A stretch of DNA of 19,796 nucleotides from positions 1-19,796 of the forward strand of contig CAKPAV010000003.1 of NCBI GenBank assembly GCA_934133115.1, written 5' to 3'. The notes beneath the pieces are model-generated. The model was given only the letters and a program-made list of their open reading frames with translations. It had not been told where the DNA came from and ran no database searches. This DNA is from an uncultured Bacilli bacterium. GTDB lineage: Bacteria > Bacillota_I > Bacilli_A > RFN20 > CAG-826. The position numbers and the translations under genes are program-made. Positions within the stretch are counted from its first letter, which is position 1, and every line of letters starts with the position of its first letter. This document shows positions 16,701 through 19,796 of the stretch, piece after piece.

Positions 16701-17401
16701 AATTTTAAAACTCTTTTGTTTGTTTCTTCATCATACTTTGATACTCTTGTTGCCAAATATTTTCCAAGATTGTACCAAATTTTATATGCTTTTTGACTAT
16801 TTGCAAATTTGTAAGCATCGTAATATCCTTCTAAATTTTTGGCAAATGTGTAAAAGATTGGCCAAAAAGCTGATCCTGTTTTTTCAATTGAGTCCAACTC
16901 AGACACACTAAAAGCACTCACATAACCCGCATTTGCTGGATCCATCTTGGCATAAGCTTCTTGACATTCATCAATCATATCAACAAATTTATTAATTTTA
17001 GCAAGTACTGCCTCATCATGCTCCTCAGCATATAAATAGGAATATGCACCTAAAAGAGTAATTTCAGCATCTCCCTCGCCAACTCCTTTAGCCGCCCATC
17101 CGCCATATTCTTTAAAGCCTGTGTCAATACCAGAGTTTAAATAGAAATTAACTAAAAGTCTATCAAGCGAATAAGACATGATGTAGTTTTTGTTGAGAAT
17201 TTTTCCTTCATAAAATTCGCCTTGATTAACTAAAGATACATCATTGGGATTTGCCACATCGTTAATAAACACAATCTCATTTTCCTCCGAACTTTTTTTC
17301 ATATAAACATCTTTTCCATTATTTTTAGTTACATTTAAATTGGGCACTAAGGAAAGCATTAAGCAAATGCCGCTAGCTAATTTTTTAAATAATTTTTTCA
17401 T
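13697..17401 (-). CDS. GH127/DUF1680-like glycoside hydrolase with LamG domain and membrane anchor
   Basis: Probable surface enzyme, related to beta-L-arabinofuranosidases, of 1234 residues. Order: signal segment (about 1-25); helical catalytic barrel (about 50-430); beta-sandwich (to about 545); a DUF6805-like domain (about 655-790, with FSETAHNF); a further beta region; LamG (about 946-1142, from YYDFENI to DEIRIYNYALS); one membrane helix (1205-1227); and a KRRKVK tail. The zinc/nucleophile set known from HypBA1 is visible as E348-x-C350 and C417-C418. H282 in HCNRSIP is kept, but two other family positions differ (GEGD where GH is usual, AK where HK is usual), so specificity may differ. 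No ribosome site precedes the ATG, and an in-frame stop lies at 17416-17414, so this start is the only good one. First gene of the five-gene operon, divergent from an AraC-type regulator. Confidence 0.85.
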   Translation of the reverse strand: MKKLFKKLASGICLMLSLVPNLNVTKNNGKDVYMKKSSEENEIVFINDVANPNDVSLVNQGEFYEGKILNKNYIMSYSLDRLLVNFYLNSGIDTGFKEYGGWAAKGVGEGDAEITLLGAYSYLYAEEHDEAVLAKINKFVDMIDECQEAYAKMDPANAGYVSAFSVSELDSIEKTGSAFWPIFYTFAKNLEGYYDAYKFANSQKAYKIWYNLGKYLATRVSKYDEETNKRVLKFEYGDIAICFFQLYLETNEQVFLDAAFKFVDKDVFDKMYANEDPFSYVHCNRSIPVVRSALFAYLATKDEKYLQIGINGFELMTKERTYANGNNSELEELHPTRQVETVGFQNAETCCAYNYMKCCDLLYRITNNKYYMDYYENLLYNQILASIDWDSGMKTYYISMDYGYYKVYHDAENSFWCCTATGWENFAKFNQNIYYHNNNSLIVNLFINSQINDTVTGLGLKQKHNFPSENVVSFEVTKEATTNLKIRYPAWVSGQATMSYNGKLIDLNISNDGYININRAFKVGDIIKIKFPMSFRLSHLESDTEPHSDAIMYGPIMMSGIIESIGEISPILTNSNIGQSKDNKIKNELFYSGDSIFDNVKKVDDLTYLLKADNQEVLISAFYKCYKVKYIVYWNIFKTESKEYYDYLYECSYKKSNEIDFINVGNYFSETAHNFFHNNKSWTGNCFTKCNRGMVVDGYIGYTIAVEKGVKNELVITHFGTDTNYSYDIYINDNKEFSVSVEYKGREFYNKYFDIPEKYSENSDQITVKILCTKGTLTTGIYEMRTLREELPLQNDTHIDLNAGESSNIDFKNFLYDRLSFDGTGNIRIKNQDGTILYEGASKGTIKEYMQLGVVTIEALSDVSVRLQAYGDKVVYIDDINYKLANNDLYYPTQFAIVHLENSGTLRLRVDWSTTKLTRGNQTGKVKIYNTNLDVNYNISYNSLNDGLVLYYDFENIENNIVKDKSNNGNDGTIIGEYNSCQGKFGNGVNLNGTSYVSFGKVKGISNEITLSMDVKYNDTTNGLFERLFDLGNDYNNYLTMTTSGYACGKQDGISYSVNQQIYSLKPNTWYNVTLTIKDNLAISYVNGVEVSRSEQFVYDLSNVESYLLNYIGKSHVDYTPNLNGVIDEIRIYNYALSKDQVIGLFNVKNVNENKFASADIMYEIIEEKDIDITIMPEAKDNDDNINFDEPSIITPTPNKQKTNYVPIVVASIATVTLLSILGIYIGKRRKVKC

Positions 17402-17407
17402 ACTATA

Positions 17408-17413
17408 ATTATA
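17408..17413 (-). promoter_or_regulatory. -10 box of the hydrolase operon, predicted leaderless start
   Basis: TATAAT reads leftward from 17413 to 17408. A start seven bases beyond its last base falls on 17401, the A of the hydrolase ATG. No good -35 lies 16-18 bases upstream (the place is an A/T run), which fits a promoter needing the neighbouring AraC-type activator. No AGGAGG-like sequence exists between here and the ATG. Confidence 0.5.
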
Positions 17414-17582
17414 CTAGTTATATAATTGCCAAAAAAGTTTGAAAAAGGCATATTAGGTGTCAAAATGTAAGCCCTTTACTTATTTTGTGTGAACTTTTCA
17501 TATGATTACAATTTTAGTTTCTCTATTTGACTAAAAATAAGCAAAAATATTAATTAATACATTAATTATGAATAAATTATAC

Positions 17583-17616
17583 ACTGGTATTTTTAACCAA
17601 ATTTTGCCAACTGGTT
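17583..17616. promoter_or_regulatory. Candidate regulator-binding repeats in the divergent region
   Basis: The 278-base gap between the hydrolase and regulator genes holds ACTGGT at 17583-17588 and 17610-17615 (27 bases apart). It also has AACCA at 17595-17599 inverted against TGGTT at 17612-17616. TTGCCAA at 17604-17610 recurs at 17426-17432, next to the hydrolase -10 box. The cluster abuts the regulator's -35 box. This is a pattern-based guess at the AraC-type operator. Confidence 0.35.
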
Positions 17617-17619
17617 TAT

Positions 17620-17648
17620 TTGACTTTGATTTTTATTAAGAATATAAT
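17620..17648 (+). promoter_or_regulatory. Promoter of the AraC-family regulator gene
   Basis: TTGACT at 17620-17625, a 17-base spacer and TATAAT at 17643-17648 give a near-consensus promoter with a start near 17655 and a leader of about 25 bases. Confidence 0.7.
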
Positions 17649-17679
17649 TGGTGTTGAAAGGTAATTATTTATATAGACC

Positions 17680-18534
17680 ATGATCAAATGTGAAGAACCT
17701 CAATATTACTTATTTGATATGACCACTCCTTTCCACGCAGTATATGGTGGAAAAAAGCTTTTAAATGATTTTATTGAGAAACCAAGGATAATGAAAGATT
17801 ATATTATTTATCTGGTTATTGAAGGGAAAATCTATATAAAACAAGATAATGTCTGTTCCTGTGTCGAACAGCAAGAAATGCTTTTTAATCTTCCTTATTT
17901 GCCACAAGAAGGATACAAAAAAGAAAAATCATCTTTTTATTGGATTCACTTTACAAGCGCAAATAATCCTATAAAAATCACCAAAAGTGAATTAATAAAT
18001 AAACTTAATAACGATAAAGATTTTATGAAAAATAGAATAATAATTCCCACACATACTAAGGTATCTAATTATAAAAATCTCGTGCTTCTTATTAGTTTGT
18101 ATTTACAAGAATTACAAGAAAATCGAAATAGTGTGACAGAAGATTATTTTTTAAGTTTAATTTGTGCTGAAATATCAAGGCAAGAACTTGGAAAAATACT
18201 AACCAAAAGCAATGATTTTCCATTTAAACTTAAAGAAATTGTCGAATATATTAACGTATGTTCCCATCTTATAAATTCAGTAGACGAAGTAGCATGCCAA
18301 TTCGGCTATACTAGTAAATATTTATCATTTTTATTTAAAAAATATCTAAATACATCTCCCAAAAAATATATTGAAGATGCACGATTAAATCATGCTGATT
18401 CACTATTACTAGATAGTAATCTGCCAATAAACAAAATTGCATCTTTGGTTGGGTATGACGATGCACATGTTTTTATGAAAGCTTATAAAAGAAACCGTGG
18501 TATGACTCCTTCTATCTTTAGAAACAAAAAATAA
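17680..18534 (+). CDS. AraC-family transcriptional regulator
   Basis: Cytosolic DNA-binding regulator of 284 residues. The N-terminal part (about 5-100) is a cupin-like sensor domain that would bind an inducer. The C-terminal AraC domain has two helix-turn-helix units, about 200-221 (VDEVACQFGYTSKYLSFLFKK) and 249-271 (INKIASLVGYDDAHVFMKAYK), followed by the typical GMTPSIFR end. The ATG at 17680 follows an in-frame stop at 17674-17676. The only ribosome-site-like sequence, AAAGGT (17657-17662), is about 17 bases away, so initiation may be weak. It is divergent from the five-gene exported operon, the usual arrangement for a pathway-specific activator, and is likely induced by a sugar released from that operon's substrate. 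Confidence 0.9.
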   Translation: MIKCEEPQYYLFDMTTPFHAVYGGKKLLNDFIEKPRIMKDYIIYLVIEGKIYIKQDNVCSCVEQQEMLFNLPYLPQEGYKKEKSSFYWIHFTSANNPIKITKSELINKLNNDKDFMKNRIIIPTHTKVSNYKNLVLLISLYLQELQENRNSVTEDYFLSLICAEISRQELGKILTKSNDFPFKLKEIVEYINVCSHLINSVDEVACQFGYTSKYLSFLFKKYLNTSPKKYIEDARLNHADSLLLDSNLPINKIASLVGYDDAHVFMKAYKRNRGMTPSIFRNKK

Positions 18535-18581
18535 GTCTCAATGATTATCAGCGCTTTTGTGATATCATTGAGACTTTATTT
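18533..18581. terminator. Bidirectional terminator between regulator and ABC ATPase genes
   Basis: Twelve perfect pairs (18533-18544 with 18565-18576) and five inner pairs (18546-18550 with 18560-18564) enclose a 9-base loop. Rightward it ends in TTTATTT; leftward the minus strand continues into a T-rich run (TTATTTTTTG). It begins inside the regulator's stop codon and also serves the convergent ABC ATPase gene. Confidence 0.75.
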
Positions 18582-18648
18582 CGAAAATAAAACATTTTTA
18601 ATAATTTTTTAAGCTTTCACGATTTTTCTATAATTCATCAAGAAACAA

Positions 18649-19796
18649 TCAAATATTTTTATTACAGTCTTCTAATGATTCTTCTGTATCAGCATCGAAC
18701 AAATGAATATGCGTTGAATCAAAGCTTATTTTGAATTCTTTTCCAATTTCATGTTCGTTTTTAGAAGATAAAACCATAATAAATTGTCTATTAGTATTAA
18801 ATTCCTCATTACCTAAATTAAAATAAACGTGTGTTTGATTTCCTAAATTTTCTTTAATGCCTGTTTTAACAGTAAAGCCATCTTCATTAGGCAAAATATC
18901 CTCGCCTCTTACACCAAGAATAATTTTGTGTTTTTTGCCATCTAAATATTCTTTTTTAATGTCAATCATATCTTTTGTGGAATATTTAAGAGTTGCACCA
19001 TTCTCTAAAATAATTTGATTTTGTTTGTTTTTATAACAAAAGTCTCCTTTAAAGAAGTTCATTTGTGGGGTGCCAATAAATCCTGCAACGAAAACATTTT
19101 TAGGATGATTAAACAAATTATTTGGAGTATCAATTTGTTGAATAATACCATCTTTCATAACAACAATCCTTGTTCCCATAGTCATAGCCTCTATTTGATC
19201 ATGGGTAACATAAATAAATGTTGTTTTTAACCTATTATGAAGACTAGTTATTTCCGCGCGCATTTGAGCACGAAGTTTAGCATCTAAGTTACTTAAAGGT
19301 TCATCAAGTAAAAATACTTTTGGATTTCTAACTATGGCTCTGCCTAAAGCAATTCTTTGGCGCTGACCACCGGACATTTCGCGTGGTTTACGATCTAATA
19401 ACGATTCAATATCCAAAATTTTTGCAGCATAACGCACTCTTCTATCAATTTCTTCTTTGGACATATGTTTATATTCATAAACAGGCACAGGAGTAGTCAT
19501 GAAATAATCAAGTTTCTTTTTATAACTATCTAACTCATGCTCAACTAAAGACTTATCTTCAGTATTAACACGTTTCATTGTTTTCTCTAACCGAGCAATT
19601 TCTCTTTTTAGAGATTTTATTTTCTTATTATCAATTGCCAAGATTTCTTTTCCAGATTCATCTAATTTAGCTACTGGGATTTTTCTTAATCTTAAACTAA
19701 ACGCAATGTTTTTATACGCTGTCATGTGTGGATATAAAGCATAGTTTTGGAAAACCATGGCAATGTTACGATCTTTTGGCTCTAATTCATTAATGA
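18649..19796 (-). CDS. Sugar ABC transporter ATP-binding protein (MsmX/UgpC/MalK type), 5' end outside window
   Basis: Powers carbohydrate import by ATP hydrolysis at the inner face of the membrane. The reading frame stays open to the window edge, and the visible product begins just before the Q-loop (NIAMVFQNYALYPHM). Walker A and the true start therefore lie beyond 19796; the ATG at 19758 is internal. Visible motifs are the signature MSGGQRQRIALGRA, Walker B VFLLDEPLSNLDAKLR and H-loop YVTHDQIEAMTMG, followed by a TOBE-type regulatory domain to the end. Between RLRKIP and SKEEIDRRV there is an insertion of about 70 residues, rich in Lys, Glu and Leu and probably coiled-coil, where MsmX-type proteins normally have none. 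Such ATPases often serve several sugar importers. It converges on the regulator gene with a shared terminator. Confidence 0.9.
   Translation of the reverse strand, partial: INELEPKDRNIAMVFQNYALYPHMTAYKNIAFSLRLRKIPVAKLDESGKEILAIDNKKIKSLKREIARLEKTMKRVNTEDKSLVEHELDSYKKKLDYFMTTPVPVYEYKHMSKEEIDRRVRYAAKILDIESLLDRKPREMSGGQRQRIALGRAIVRNPKVFLLDEPLSNLDAKLRAQMRAEITSLHNRLKTTFIYVTHDQIEAMTMGTRIVVMKDGIIQQIDTPNNLFNHPKNVFVAGFIGTPQMNFFKGDFCYKNKQNQIILENGATLKYSTKDMIDIKKEYLDGKKHKIILGVRGEDILPNEDGFTVKTGIKENLGNQTHVYFNLGNEEFNTNRQFIMVLSSKNEHEIGKEFKISFDSTHIHLFDADTEESLEDCNKNI

Noticed and set aside
5591..17401. LPXTG sortase signals in the exported proteins
   Set aside because: The C-termini have only a membrane helix and basic tail, and the other products are lipoproteins; no LPXTG-like motif precedes the helices.
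17458..17463. TTGACA (minus strand) as the -35 of the hydrolase operon
   Set aside because: No acceptable -10 lies 16-18 bases downstream; the TATAAT nearest the gene is too far from it.
17402..17679. Catabolite-repression (cre) site in the divergent region
   Set aside because: I found no stretch close to the TGWAANCGNTNWCA consensus.

Overview
The window is AT-rich throughout, uses TGG for tryptophan and ends genes with TGA (the stop at 10365-10367 sits in an ATGA overlap). Strong AGGAGG-type ribosome sites precede most genes. The exported proteins are anchored as lipoproteins or by a C-terminal membrane helix with a basic tail, and none carries an LPXTG sorting signal. Together this suggests an uncultured low-GC Bacilli/Mollicutes-related bacterium, such as gut RF39-, Acholeplasma- or Erysipelotrichia-like lineages, using the standard bacterial code. 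This placement is inference from style; no marker gene is present.

Left part (1-5510). A terminator from an unseen upstream gene is followed by a promoter bracketed by two copies of a four-half-site palindrome, then a DUF234-type ATPase gene (182-1561). A short Sfp-type phosphopantetheinyl transferase gene (1687-2274) follows. It converges on a long YfhO-family membrane glycosyltransferase-like gene (2267-5362, minus), and the two stop codons share a palindrome.

Central part (5511-17401, minus strand). Five genes with overlapping or closely spaced ends form what looks like one operon read leftward. In order they encode a GH127/DUF1680 glycoside hydrolase with a LamG domain and membrane anchor, a 1112-residue protein with five carbohydrate-binding-like modules plus a FIVAR-like helical region and anchor, a small lipoprotein, a 792-residue protein with three such modules (two from a near-perfect 486-bp duplication) and anchor, and a lipoprotein with a collagen-like stretch, a concanavalin-like domain and an SGNH acetylesterase. 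All five are exported and no cytosolic enzyme or permease is included. I read it as a membrane-anchored machine that grips and trims an acetylated, probably arabinose-containing glycan. A strong hairpin (5511-5561) closes the operon.

Right part (17402-19796). A divergent AraC-family regulator gene (17680-18534) is the likely controller of the operon. The hydrolase gene has no ribosome site, and its -10 box would place the transcript start on the ATG, so it may be leaderless. A bidirectional terminator separates the regulator from a convergent, 5'-truncated MsmX/UgpC-type sugar ABC transporter ATPase gene, which carries an unusual coiled-coil insertion of about 70 residues. Such ATPases often energise several sugar importers and could serve uptake of the released sugars.
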